A program made the position numbers and the translations under genes. A DNA stretch of 14,703 nt from Bacteroidales bacterium. GTDB lineage: Bacteria > Bacteroidota > Bacteroidia > Bacteroidales > UBA7960. Positions 7,116 to 14,207 of this stretch are shown here, in pieces. The notes beneath the pieces were generated by a model. That model searched no databases, had not been told where the DNA came from, and saw only the letters and a program-made list of their open reading frames with translations. The first letter of the stretch is position 1. The number at the start of each line of letters is the position of its first letter. The stretch is taken from positions 1-14,703 of the forward strand of contig PWIY01000121.1 of the NCBI GenBank assembly GCA_003560215.1, in the 5' to 3' direction.

Positions 7116-7976
7116 ATGGCGAAAGATACAGTTTTTTGGCCAAAAAAGACCCTCAACTGCGGGGGCAAAATTATAAATTTATCCTCACCCCTGGTGATGG
7201 GAATCCTCAATATTACCCCCGATTCTTTTTTTGACGGAGGCCGGCATAATCATCCACTCAATGCAATCAACCGGGTCGGCGAACTTCTTTCAGCCGGAGC
7301 ATCCATTATAGATATGGGTGCCGCTTCAAGTCGTCCCGGAGCAGGGATCACTGATCCCGAAACCGAGCAAAAACGCCTCCTCCCTGCCCTGAAAGCCGTG
7401 GTTAAACAATACCCGGAAGCCGTCATATCAATTGACACCTATCATGCATCCACCGCAAAACTTGCAATCGAATCCGGGGCACATATGATCAACGACATTT
7501 CCGCCGGCAGCATTGATCCTGCCATGTTTGAAACCATTGCAGATCTTCAGGTGCCCTATGTGATGATGCATATGCAGGGAACCCCCCGGGATATGCAGCA
7601 AAACCCTGAATACAAACATCTTGTCAAAGAGATCGCCGGCTTCTTCTCCAAAAAACTGGAGCAACTCAAACAGCTTGGAGTTCATGATGTACTGATAGAC
7701 CCTGGTTTTGGGTTCGGAAAAACCCTGGAACAGAATTACAGGCTGCTGGGGAACCTGGATTACTTTTCCATGTTTGAGCTTCCCATCGTGGTGGGTGTAT
7801 CAAGAAAATCAATGGTGAACAAAGTGCTTGGAATCACCCCAACGGAAGCCCTGAATGGAACAACCGTACTGCATACAATTGCACTTGAGAAAGGGGCAGA
7901 TATTCTACGTGTGCACGATGCAAAGGAGGCAACCGAGGCCATAAAAATTGTAAGATATTTTCAAAACCACCGGTAA
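7116..7976 (+). CDS. folP: Dihydropteroate synthase
   Basis: The 286-residue TIM-barrel enzyme joins p-aminobenzoate to the pterin pyrophosphate to form dihydropteroate in folate synthesis. Signature segments are MGILNITPDSFFDGG (28-42), IDMGAASSRPGA (65-76), IDTYH (106-110), MINDISAG (124-131), LIDPGFGFGKTLEQN (193-207), VGVSRKSM (226-233) and RVHDAKE (265-271). The sulfonamide-relevant loop around SSRPG shows no insertion. The start is ATG 7116; an upstream in-frame TTG at 7104 is less likely. It is divergent from the DUF1599 gene, and cdaA begins 39 bases after its stop on the same strand, a folP-cdaA order that I recall as common in Bacteroidota. Confidence 0.96.
   Translation: MAKDTVFWPKKTLNCGGKIINLSSPLVMGILNITPDSFFDGGRHNHPLNAINRVGELLSAGASIIDMGAASSRPGAGITDPETEQKRLLPALKAVVKQYPEAVISIDTYHASTAKLAIESGAHMINDISAGSIDPAMFETIADLQVPYVMMHMQGTPRDMQQNPEYKHLVKEIAGFFSKKLEQLKQLGVHDVLIDPGFGFGKTLEQNYRLLGNLDYFSMFELPIVVGVSRKSMVNKVLGITPTEALNGTTVLHTIALEKGADILRVHDAKEATEAIKIVRYFQNHR
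7166..7173 (-). promoter_or_regulatory. Possible -7 element for the DUF1599 operon, inside folP
   Basis: Minus-strand TAATTTTG matches TAnnTTTG exactly, 84 bp upstream of the DUF1599 ATG and within the first codons of folP on the opposite strand. The divergent gap is only 33 bp, so an operon promoter inside the neighbouring gene is plausible. A near match (TATCTTTC) lies about 40 bp closer to the ATG and is an alternative. Confidence 0.3.
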
Positions 7977-8015
7977 ATCCATTATCTTTAACCTTTCCGG
8001 AAACTGACCTCCGTT

Positions 8016-8897
8016 ATGTTGGATTTTTTCACTTTGGGATTTCTTCAGATCCGGCTGCCGGATATTCTGGATATCGTGCTGGTAGCCATCCTGATTTATC
8101 AGCTTTACCTGCTGATCAGAGGCACCGGCGCCATGAATATTTTTCTGGGAATACTGTCGGTTTATGTAATCTGGTGGCTGGTCCGGACATTTGAAATGGA
8201 ACTTCTTACGGCCATTCTCGGCCAGTTCATGTCAGTCGGTGTTCTTGCCCTGATCATTGTGTTTCAGCCGGAGATCAGGAAGTTCCTGTTATTGCTGGGT
8301 AAGCGAAGCATTTTCAACAAAACATCACGAACCTTTCTGAAAGGTTTGTGGCAGGCTGATGTGGATCAGCTGAACATCCTGCCCATTGTCAATGCGGTTG
8401 AAACCTTTGCCGAACAAAAAACCGGAGCCCTCATCGTAATCACCAAAGAGAACGAGCTGGAATTGTTTGTGGAAACCGGTGAGCGAATGGATGCCATCAC
8501 TTCCGAACAGCTTCTGGGTTCTGTTTTTTACCTGAACAGCCCCCTTCACGACGGTGCCGTTATCATTACCAACAACAGGATCAAAGCCGCCCGTTGTGTA
8601 TTGCCGGTTTCAGGAGTTCGCAAATTACCGGCGTCCATGGGGCTGCGTCACAGGGCAGCCGTAGGGATCACAGAACAATCGGATGCCATTGCCCTCGTGG
8701 TCAGTGAACAGGTTGGGAAGATCTCCTGGTGCAAGGGAGGGCAGATCGTCCGGAATATCAAACCTTTACAACTCAAGGAACTTCTGGCAAAGGAGTTTCT
8801 GTCGAGTGATGACACCGGGGAAGATTCCAAAGAAAGGCGTTCATTTTTTTCAACGATTTTTAAACAGAATACAAAAGATGATAGTACTGGCGGATAG
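8016..8897 (+). CDS. cdaA: Diadenylate cyclase CdaA (c-di-AMP synthase)
   Basis: The 293-residue protein has an N-terminal membrane part with about three hydrophobic segments (about 15-34, 40-58, 64-88), a linker and a DAC (DisA_N) domain. The two catalytic motifs are intact: DGA (179-181, in LHDGAVII) and RHR (211-213, in GLRHRAAVGI). The enzyme condenses two ATP into cyclic di-AMP, which controls potassium and osmolyte balance in many bacteria. The C-terminal tail (about 265-293) is charged and probably unstructured. No CdaR-type regulator or glmM gene is adjacent, unlike in Firmicutes. Its last 20 bases overlap the following kinase gene in another frame, so translation of the two is probably coupled. 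The gene ends at TAG 8895-8897. Confidence 0.95.
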   Translation: MLDFFTLGFLQIRLPDILDIVLVAILIYQLYLLIRGTGAMNIFLGILSVYVIWWLVRTFEMELLTAILGQFMSVGVLALIIVFQPEIRKFLLLLGKRSIFNKTSRTFLKGLWQADVDQLNILPIVNAVETFAEQKTGALIVITKENELELFVETGERMDAITSEQLLGSVFYLNSPLHDGAVIITNNRIKAARCVLPVSGVRKLPASMGLRHRAAVGITEQSDAIALVVSEQVGKISWCKGGQIVRNIKPLQLKELLAKEFLSSDDTGEDSKERRSFFSTIFKQNTKDDSTGG

Positions 8898-9717
8898 TGG
8901 AAGCACAAAGACTGACTGGCAGCTGATCAAAGGGAAAGATGTTGTCAGGGTTCTGAACTCTGAAGGAATGAATCCTTACTTTATCAGTACAACTGAAGCT
9001 GCTGCGATTTTACATAAAACTTTTGCAGACCTTCCGGAAAAAGATGAAACTGAGGCGGTTTTCTTTTACGGTGCGGGGTGTTCTTCCCCTTCCAAACAGG
9101 ACATCATCAACAAAGCCCTTCAGGAGGTTTTCCCCGGCAGTCATACCGAAGTGGAACACGATATGCTTGCCGCAGCAAGGGCCCTGTTTGCGAACAAGCC
9201 CGGTATTCCCTGTATACTCGGAACAGGATCGAATTCCTGTGTCTATGACGGGAAGCAAATCACAGACAGCCTCTTTTCACTCGGGTATATGTTCGGGGAT
9301 GAAGGAAGCGGAGCGCACCTGGGGAAAACCTATATTGCGGATCACTTTAAGAAAAGAGCCCCGCAGGAAATCAGGGAGGCATTCACCACAACTTACGGGT
9401 TATCGGATGAGGATATTCTGACCAATATCTACAACAACCCCAATCCCAACCGGTTCCTGGCTTCATTTGCACCATTTATCAGGGAGCACCTGGAGCATCC
9501 CTATATCAACCGGCTGGCAGAAAATTGTTTTGACGGGTTCTTCAGGGAGCAGGTAACCCAGTATGACGATTACCAGAAATACCCGATGGGATGCATCGGA
9601 TCGGTGGGCTACCATTTCCGGCATATCATTGAAAATTCGGCAAGGAAATTTGGTGTTCAGGCTGAAACATTCATGATATCACCCATGGAAGGCCTGATCA
9701 GCTATCACGCCGGATAA
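8878..9717 (+). CDS. BadF/BadG/BcrA/BcrD-type ATPase, N-acetylglucosamine kinase-like
   Basis: The 279-residue protein has the ASKHA (hexokinase/actin-fold) signatures: phosphate-1 ADSGSTKTDW (5-14), a probable catalytic Asp in EHDMLAAARAL (93-103), phosphate-2 ILGTGSNS (113-120), GDEGSGAHLGK (140-150) and an adenosine motif around GCIGSVGYHF. In sequence style it resembles eukaryotic N-acetylglucosamine kinase and the Bacteroidota proteins annotated that way; substrate specificity is not proven. It would act in the cytoplasm on an amino sugar, perhaps from wall recycling. The ATG at 8878 is chosen because MIVLADSG is the normal start of the family. The gene overlaps cdaA by 20 bases at its start and miaA by 20 bases tail to tail at its end. 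Confidence 0.85.
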   Translation: MIVLADSGSTKTDWQLIKGKDVVRVLNSEGMNPYFISTTEAAAILHKTFADLPEKDETEAVFFYGAGCSSPSKQDIINKALQEVFPGSHTEVEHDMLAAARALFANKPGIPCILGTGSNSCVYDGKQITDSLFSLGYMFGDEGSGAHLGKTYIADHFKKRAPQEIREAFTTTYGLSDEDILTNIYNNPNPNRFLASFAPFIREHLEHPYINRLAENCFDGFFREQVTQYDDYQKYPMGCIGSVGYHFRHIIENSARKFGVQAETFMISPMEGLISYHAG

Positions 9718-10612
9718 AGTCCATGATTTTTTCTTTTTCATCCGGGTGAAACCAGGTTGCATCCTCATACCGTCTGAACCAGGTAAGCTGCCTTTTGGCA
9801 TAACGGCGCGTATTGGTGCGGATCTTGTCCACGGCATCCCTGAGGGTCCGCTCATTGGCCAGCCAGGAAAAAATCTCTTTGTAACCCACGGTATTGAGGG
9901 CGTTCAGGTGCCTGTAAGGGTATAAATCCAGGCATTCTTCGATGAGCCCGTCATCAATCATCTGACCCGTACGCTGATTGATCCTGGAAAAAAGCTCGGC
10001 ACGGGGACGATCAAGAATAACCCGCCTGATCTGAAAGGGTCTTTTTTTATATTGTTTTTTCCGAAGCACAGAAAAAGCTGTGCCGGTACAAAGGAAAACT
10101 TCAATGGCCCGCATCATCCGCTTGGGGTTGGCCGTATCAACTTCTGAATAATATCCGGGATCAACTTCGCGGAGCCATTGCCTTAACCCCGGCAATCCCT
10201 CCCGCCTGTATACCTGCTGCACTTTTTTCCTTACAATGGGATCAGGGTCGGGCAGTTCATCTATTCCATGACAAAGGGTGTCGATATAAAGCCCGGAACC
10301 ACCTGTTACAATTACAAAATCAGATGTGGTAAAAAGCTCATTGACCACCTTCATGGCCTGTTGTTCAAAAAGAGAAACGTTGTAGTAATCATGGATGGAA
10401 AGGTGACCGATAAAATGGTGGGGAACTTTGGCGCATTGTATCTGGGTAGGAGCGGCCGTTCCTATTTTCAGCTCCCGATAAAACTGCCGTGCATCTGCAG
10501 ACACGATGCTGGTGTCAAGCTCCCCGGCAATATTTATGCTCAGTTCAGTTTTTCCCACCGCCGTTGGTCCCGTAATCACGGCCAGGGTTTTATTTGTCTT
10601 CTTCGAAATCAT
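9698..10612 (-). CDS. miaA: tRNA dimethylallyltransferase MiaA
   Basis: The enzyme adds a dimethylallyl group to N6 of A37 in tRNAs that read codons starting with U. The 304-residue product shows the P-loop GPTAVGKT (15-22), SADARQFYRELKIGTAAP (38-55; most members have DSRQ, here DARQ) and the later family segments TGGSGLYIDTLCHGID and KRMMRAIEVF, then RRYAKRQLTWFRR near the end. The ATG at 10612 (MISKKTNKTL) gives the usual short lead-in to the P-loop. In-frame codons upstream lie inside the preceding gene and do not look like MiaA. The start overlaps the end of the pRiA4b-like gene by 23 bases, suggesting translational coupling. The stop overlaps the convergent kinase gene by 20 bases. Confidence 0.95.
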   Translation of the reverse strand: MISKKTNKTLAVITGPTAVGKTELSINIAGELDTSIVSADARQFYRELKIGTAAPTQIQCAKVPHHFIGHLSIHDYYNVSLFEQQAMKVVNELFTTSDFVIVTGGSGLYIDTLCHGIDELPDPDPIVRKKVQQVYRREGLPGLRQWLREVDPGYYSEVDTANPKRMMRAIEVFLCTGTAFSVLRKKQYKKRPFQIRRVILDRPRAELFSRINQRTGQMIDDGLIEECLDLYPYRHLNALNTVGYKEIFSWLANERTLRDAVDKIRTNTRRYAKRQLTWFRRYEDATWFHPDEKEKIMDFIRRDS

Positions 10613-11174
10613 CCGGCTGATCTCCCTGGTCTTCCTCATAAAATTCATCAGGTCCTTCCACATTGTCAAAACCGGAAAGATCTTCCGCGGCTTCCTCGTC
10701 TTCACCAAAACGGAAGTCCTTTCCGGGCTCAACACCGGGAAGTTGTTTTGGCGTGGCTGTCAGCTCACGGGGAACACCGCCCTCCTGTCGTGTAAAGACC
10801 GGATAAATCGTATCGCTGGCAGCCTGTTGTATTTTAACCATTTCAATATAAAAAGTCCATTGATTCAATGAGTCGTATACAAAAAGCAAACGTTGGTGCG
10901 GGTCATCAATAAAGTCCTTCAGCACAGCATCCTGCATGAGTGGGGGGGCATTGCTTTCACCGGAAACAGAGTTTGTCTCTGCCAGCCTGATCTCCCTGAG
11001 TTTACGGAAACTGTGATCACAAAGGTAAAAGGAGGCCAGCATGCCGGGGTCAAGCCCCAGGTTCCCCAAAAGCGCCTGGTGAAAGTCTTCAAAGGTCTGG
11101 TCTGCACGAAGGGCAATTTCGCGCAGGAAATCGGTCTGATCCTCAAAAGATATTTTAAACTTATAAATAAGCAT
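10590..11174 (-). CDS. Plasmid pRiA4b ORF-3-like (IS1096 TnpR-like) domain protein with acidic tail
   Basis: The 194-residue protein starts at ATG 11174 (MLIYKFKISFED). The N-terminal two thirds resemble the pRiA4b ORF-3 family: an opening beta strand YKFKI, a helix with QTFEDFHQALLGNLG (26-40), SFYLCDH (48-54), a long loop, then QRLLFVYDSLNQWTFYIEM (94-112). The last 38 residues (about 157-194) are very acidic and contain few basic residues. The family name comes from mobile elements, but no transposase, repeat or plasmid gene is nearby, so this appears to be a resident chromosomal gene. The molecular function is unknown. Its 3' end overlaps the miaA start by 23 bases. A good -7 promoter match lies at 11214-11221. 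Confidence 0.82.
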   Translation of the reverse strand: MLIYKFKISFEDQTDFLREIALRADQTFEDFHQALLGNLGLDPGMLASFYLCDHSFRKLREIRLAETNSVSGESNAPPLMQDAVLKDFIDDPHQRLLFVYDSLNQWTFYIEMVKIQQAASDTIYPVFTRQEGGVPRELTATPKQLPGVEPGKDFRFGEDEEAAEDLSGFDNVEGPDEFYEEDQGDQPDDFEEDK

Positions 11175-11213
11175 AATAGCGGGTTTGGTGCCGCAAAATA
11201 TTAAGATATCCAA

Positions 11214-11221
11214 CAAAGGTA
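11214..11221 (-). promoter_or_regulatory. Bacteroidota-type -7 element for the pRiA4b-like/miaA unit
   Basis: Minus-strand TACCTTTG is an exact TAnnTTTG match 39 bp upstream of the ATG at 11174, immediately after the cca stop codon. A TTTG lies only 10 bp upstream of it, and none at the usual 19-21 bp, so the -33 element is unsupported. If real, it makes the pRiA4b-like gene and miaA a unit separate from cca. Confidence 0.42.
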
Positions 11222-11225
11222 CAGA

Positions 11226-12581
11226 TTAATTCAAAGTTTTTTTCAGGGTGAGTCCCAATTTCTGCCCTTCTTCCTCCATCCTGCGGAGAGCTTCAAGCCT
11301 GTCATTGGCAATTTCGCCTTCAAGGATCGCTTCCCTGATGGCTGTTTTGATCTGACCAACTTCCCGGCATGGCGACAACCCGAAGGCCTCCATGATATCC
11401 TCTCCGGTTACCGGGGGCTGCCAGTTTCGCAACCTGTCTTTCTCTTCAATTTCCTTCAGTTTTAACCTGACAATTTCAAAGTTTTTCAGGTATTTTTTTA
11501 CCTTTTCAGGGTTACCCGAAGTGATATCGGCCTCACACAATGTCATCAGATCATCGATGTCATCACCTGCCTCAAAAAGCAGCCTTCTGACAGCTGAATC
11601 GGTCACAATATTTTCGGTAAGTGCAATGGGGCGGAGGTGCAGAAGCACAAGTTTCTGTACATATCGTAATTTTTCATTCATGGGAAGTTTCAAACGCCTG
11701 AAAATCCCTTTAACCATTTTATGTCCGGCAAACTCATGTCCGTAAAATGTCCACCCGACCTGCGGATCAAATCGCTTGGTGGCCGGTTTGGCGATGTCAT
11801 GCAAAAGGGCCGCCCATCTGAGCCAGAGGTCTTCAGATTTTGCTGCCACATTGTCCAGCACCTGAAGTGTATGAAAAAAGTTGTCTTTATGGGCCTTTCC
11901 GTCAACCTCCTCCACTCCGTACAGAGCATCCAGCTCAGGGAAAAAATGCTTCAGCAACCCGGAAGAACGAAGCTTTTTGATCCCCTTGCCCGGGGAAGGA
12001 GAAAGCATGATCTTGTTGAATTCATCCATTACCCTTTCCACCGACACAATGGAAATGCGCCCGGCCTGGCGCTGAATGGACTCAAACGAAGCGGGGTCAA
12101 CAAGAAAATCCAGTTGTGCGGCAAAGCGGATGGCCCTCATCATACGCAAAGGATCATCAGAATAGGTCACATCCGGATCCAGGGGTGTCCGGATCCGCCT
12201 GTCACGGATATCCTGTATCCCGCCGAAAGGATCTGAAACACTTCCAAAATCCTTCCGGTTAAGGCTTATTGCCATGGCATTGATGGTGAAATCCCGGCGC
12301 CTCATGTCATCATCCAGGCTGCCATCTTCCACCACAGGTTTTCGTGAACTGCTGCGGTAAGACTCCTTACGTGCCCCCACAAATTCAATCTGCCAGTTCC
12401 CGTACCTCAGCATGGCAGTTCCGAAATTTTTGTACACCTTCAGCTTATCGGATTTATTCAGCTTAGCGGCCACATGCCGGGCCACCTCCACCCCGCTCCC
12501 TGCCACCACAATATCAATGTCGTCAGAAGGTCTGCCAAGGATCAGGTCACGGACCCAACCGCCGATCACGTAGGCAGGCAT
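11226..12581 (-). CDS. cca: CCA tRNA nucleotidyltransferase / poly(A) polymerase family with HD domain
   Basis: This enzyme builds or repairs the 3'-CCA end of tRNAs. From ATG 12581 it has 451 residues: GGWVRD (7-12), DDIDIVV (20-26, catalytic metal Asp residues), RRRDFTINAMA and the RNA-binding helices with DPLRMMRAIRFAAQ. An HD domain follows (FFHTLQVLDNV, then ALLHDIAKP). The body is intact and typical of the Bacteroidota form. The start is abnormal: a TAA (12588-12590) sits in frame two codons before this ATG, and a matching N-terminal helix is encoded in the same frame upstream of it. A TTG at 12587, directly after the TAA, is the only other start between stop and motif. Beginning at MPAYVIGGWVRD would resemble the E. 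coli enzyme, so the protein may still work. Confidence 0.9.
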   Translation of the reverse strand: MPAYVIGGWVRDLILGRPSDDIDIVVAGSGVEVARHVAAKLNKSDKLKVYKNFGTAMLRYGNWQIEFVGARKESYRSSSRKPVVEDGSLDDDMRRRDFTINAMAISLNRKDFGSVSDPFGGIQDIRDRRIRTPLDPDVTYSDDPLRMMRAIRFAAQLDFLVDPASFESIQRQAGRISIVSVERVMDEFNKIMLSPSPGKGIKKLRSSGLLKHFFPELDALYGVEEVDGKAHKDNFFHTLQVLDNVAAKSEDLWLRWAALLHDIAKPATKRFDPQVGWTFYGHEFAGHKMVKGIFRRLKLPMNEKLRYVQKLVLLHLRPIALTENIVTDSAVRRLLFEAGDDIDDLMTLCEADITSGNPEKVKKYLKNFEIVRLKLKEIEEKDRLRNWQPPVTGEDIMEAFGLSPCREVGQIKTAIREAILEGEIANDRLEALRRMEEEGQKLGLTLKKTLN

Positions 12582-12587
12582 TCCCAA

Positions 12588-12668
12588 TTATTCCGCGACC
12601 TCAGAAATCTCGTGGAAAATCTTTTTATTCAGTTTCTCTTTCAAAAAAACAAGCGATTGATTATGCAC
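12588..12668 (-). pseudogene. N-terminal segment of cca cut off by an in-frame TAA
   Basis: A 26-codon stretch from GTG 12668 to GAA 12591 is in frame with cca and ends at TAA 12588-12590. It encodes a Lys-rich helix ending KIFHEISEVAE, directly followed after the stop by LGMPAYVIGGWVRD. Related Bacteroidota enzymes begin with such a helix about 30 residues before GGxVRD, so this reads as the true N-terminus with one nonsense codon, probably from GAA or CAA by one base change. The GTG is 10 bases after the tsaC stop, fitting operon spacing. If translated as it stands it is a short leader peptide that could couple to restart at 12587 or 12581. Confidence 0.7.
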
Positions 12669-12678
12669 AGGAAAGATA

Positions 12679-13251
12679 TTAATTTCTCAGGATATGCATT
12701 TCACCGTTTTCATCAATCCTTACAATTGAAGAAGGTTTGGGACGACTGATGATATCCTGTTCCAACGGTACAATATAGTCCACTCCCTTTTTGATTTCCT
12801 GGCTGATCACCCTGTAAGAATGCGGGTTGGGTGCACCGCTTACATTGGCAGAGGTAGAAGTAACAGGGCACCCGAAAGCACGCAGCAGCTCCTGGCAGAA
12901 CTGATGATTGGGGATACGTATGGCGATGCTTCCATCCTTAGCCATTACGTTTTTGGGCAAATTCCGGGCTTCAGGATAAATAACCGTTAAAGGTTCGGAC
13001 ACACTGCTGAGCAATTCAAGCACAATTTCCGGAATTTCTTTCACATATTTCTGCAACATATCCAGATCACTCACAAGGATAATCAGTGATTTGTCATCCA
13101 ATCTCTCCTTCAAACGGTACACTTTCTCAACTGCCCTTGGGTTTGTGGCGTCACAGCCGATACCCCATATTGTATCCGTGGGGTAAAGGATTGTTCCTCC
13201 GCCCTGCAGTACATCGACCACCTGTTTTATGTTCAACTCCTGATTATGCAT
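12679..13251 (-). CDS. tsaC: L-threonylcarbamoyladenylate synthase (Sua5/YciO/YrdC family)
   Basis: The enzyme makes threonylcarbamoyl-AMP from threonine, bicarbonate and ATP, the first step of t6A37 modification of ANN-decoding tRNAs. The 190-residue product matches the single-domain YrdC/TsaC form without the Sua5 extension. Seen are GGGTILYPTDTIWGIGCDA (17-35), YRLKERLDDKSLIILVSD (45-62, basic binding surface), DGSIAIRIPNH (106-116) and TSTSANVSG (131-139). The C-terminal RPKPSSIVRI segment is also conserved. The ATG at 13251 is preferred over the upstream in-frame TTG at 13296, which would add a Leu/Arg-rich extension unlike the family. The following gene in the same direction is cca. Function within the YrdC superfamily is likely but not certain. 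Confidence 0.9.
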   Translation of the reverse strand: MHNQELNIKQVVDVLQGGGTILYPTDTIWGIGCDATNPRAVEKVYRLKERLDDKSLIILVSDLDMLQKYVKEIPEIVLELLSSVSEPLTVIYPEARNLPKNVMAKDGSIAIRIPNHQFCQELLRAFGCPVTSTSANVSGAPNPHSYRVISQEIKKGVDYIVPLEQDIISRPKPSSIVRIDENGEMHILRN

Positions 13252-13357
13252 TTTAAATCTTCCGGTTAACAGCAGGCAGGAATCCGTGACCCTCAAAATC
13301 CTGTCACAAAAACCAACCAGTAATCTAATTATTTACATTCAATTGTTGTGCCAAATT
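13252..13357. other. Intergenic stretch upstream of tsaC, no clear signal
   Basis: This 106-bp AT-rich gap separates the glycosyltransferase gene from tsaC. I found no exact TAnnTTTG on the minus strand (the closest, TAATTTG, is one base short) and no hairpin followed by T-run. The tsaC-cca unit probably has a promoter here that I cannot place. Confidence 0.5.
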
Positions 13358-13382
13358 ATCATTTTCAGGCATCATTTTCAGG
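13358..13382 (-). repeat. 13-bp tandem duplication at the 3' end of the glycosyltransferase gene
   Basis: ATCATTTTCAGG occurs twice (13358-13369 and 13371-13382) separated by one C. On the minus strand it reads CCTGAAAATGAT, G, CCTGAAAATGAT. Because the unit is 13 bp, the second copy shifts the frame and places the gene's TGA stop at 13367-13365. With a single copy the frame would continue for about ten more codons to a TAG. Confidence 0.75.
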
Positions 13383-14207
13383 ATTATTTCCCGTCATTCC
13401 GTTGACCGCCCAAACAACCCTGTTTAGCCTTACATTCCTGCGAATCGCCTTATTTCTCCTGATGGCAGACTCCTCCCTGTAAGGTCTGTTATGATCAAGG
13501 TGAACACAAATGGCACTGTAGCGAATCTGTCGCCCCGATACCCCGGCATTCATCAACCGTTCTCCAAGCTCCCTGTCCAGCCCCCCGTACATCATGTCTT
13601 CATTGTAACCGTTTACTTTTACAATATCCGACCTCCAGCCGCTGACATTATGTCCGTTCCAGGTTATCCTGGTTGGTGTGATCCTGTTCAACAGACCCGC
13701 TGCCGCGGGATTACGAACCAGCTTAATAAATTTGCTGCTGGGAGGTTGACCGGACCTCAAAAGCCATCGCAGGTCAAAGGGTTTTTGTGTGTCCACATCT
13801 TCCCGGGTGATGGCCTCAGAAACCTTTCGGTTCAGTTTAAGATTCCCTCCGCTCAGGAAACATCCTTTCCGGAGATTTTTAATGTGGTTTTCCACAAAAT
13901 CTTTTCGCGGAATACAATCCCCATCGCTGAAAATCAAATAATCCGAACTGGTTTCCCGGATGGCCTTGTTCAGGATGCGGCACTTGCGGAATCCCTGATC
14001 GGGCTGCCAGACATGATACAGATTCAGGCCGCTGTTCTCCTGGTAATACCTGATCAACCCGGCTGTTTCCTCCCCTGAACCATCATCAGCTATGATCAGG
14101 TCAAATTCTTTGAAGCTTTGTGCCATATAACCCCATAAGGCCTTTTCCAGCCAACGGGGGTTGTTGTAGGTGCTTAAAATTACCGCAACTTCAGGCAAAG
14201 CCTTCAT
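13365..14207 (-). CDS. Family 2 glycosyltransferase with galactosyltransferase-like C-terminal region
   Basis: The 280-residue GT-A protein starts at ATG 14207 (MKALPEVAVILSTYNNP). Motifs are VAVILSTYNN (7-16), IIADDGSGEET (38-48, nucleotide sugar), QGFRKCRILNKAI (71-83) and the DxD-like FSDGDCIP (93-100). WRSDIVKVNGYNEDMMYGGLDRELGERL (191-218) fits the Glyco_transf_7C type seen in chondroitin/polysaccharide polymerases and related GT2 enzymes. It has no membrane segment. It probably adds a sugar to a lipopolysaccharide core, capsule or other surface glycan; donor and acceptor are unknown. It overlaps the upstream glycosyltransferase by 4 bases (ATGA), so the two belong to one operon. Its C-terminus is set by a 13-bp tandem duplication. 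Confidence 0.9.
   Translation of the reverse strand: MKALPEVAVILSTYNNPRWLEKALWGYMAQSFKEFDLIIADDGSGEETAGLIRYYQENSGLNLYHVWQPDQGFRKCRILNKAIRETSSDYLIFSDGDCIPRKDFVENHIKNLRKGCFLSGGNLKLNRKVSEAITREDVDTQKPFDLRWLLRSGQPPSSKFIKLVRNPAAAGLLNRITPTRITWNGHNVSGWRSDIVKVNGYNEDMMYGGLDRELGERLMNAGVSGRQIRYSAICVHLDHNRPYREESAIRRNKAIRRNVRLNRVVWAVNGMTGNNPENDA

Noticed and set aside
8683..8877. Upstream extension of the kinase frame inside cdaA
   Set aside because: The extra 65 residues are unlike the family, whose members begin at MIVLADSG; the stretch codes for the CdaA C-terminus in another frame.
10613..10735. Upstream extension of miaA by 41 residues
   Set aside because: Basic, low-quality sequence in the frame of the preceding gene's tail; MiaA proteins start shortly before the P-loop.
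10590..11174. IS element remnant suggested by the TnpR-like family name
   Set aside because: No transposase, inverted repeats or target duplications surround it, and the frame is intact and overlaps miaA.
12660..13251. Shared TGCATAATCA at the starts of tsaC and the cca leader, possible regulatory repeat
   Set aside because: Ten bases, two copies, each simply encoding MHNQ or VHNQ at a gene start; too short to distinguish from chance.
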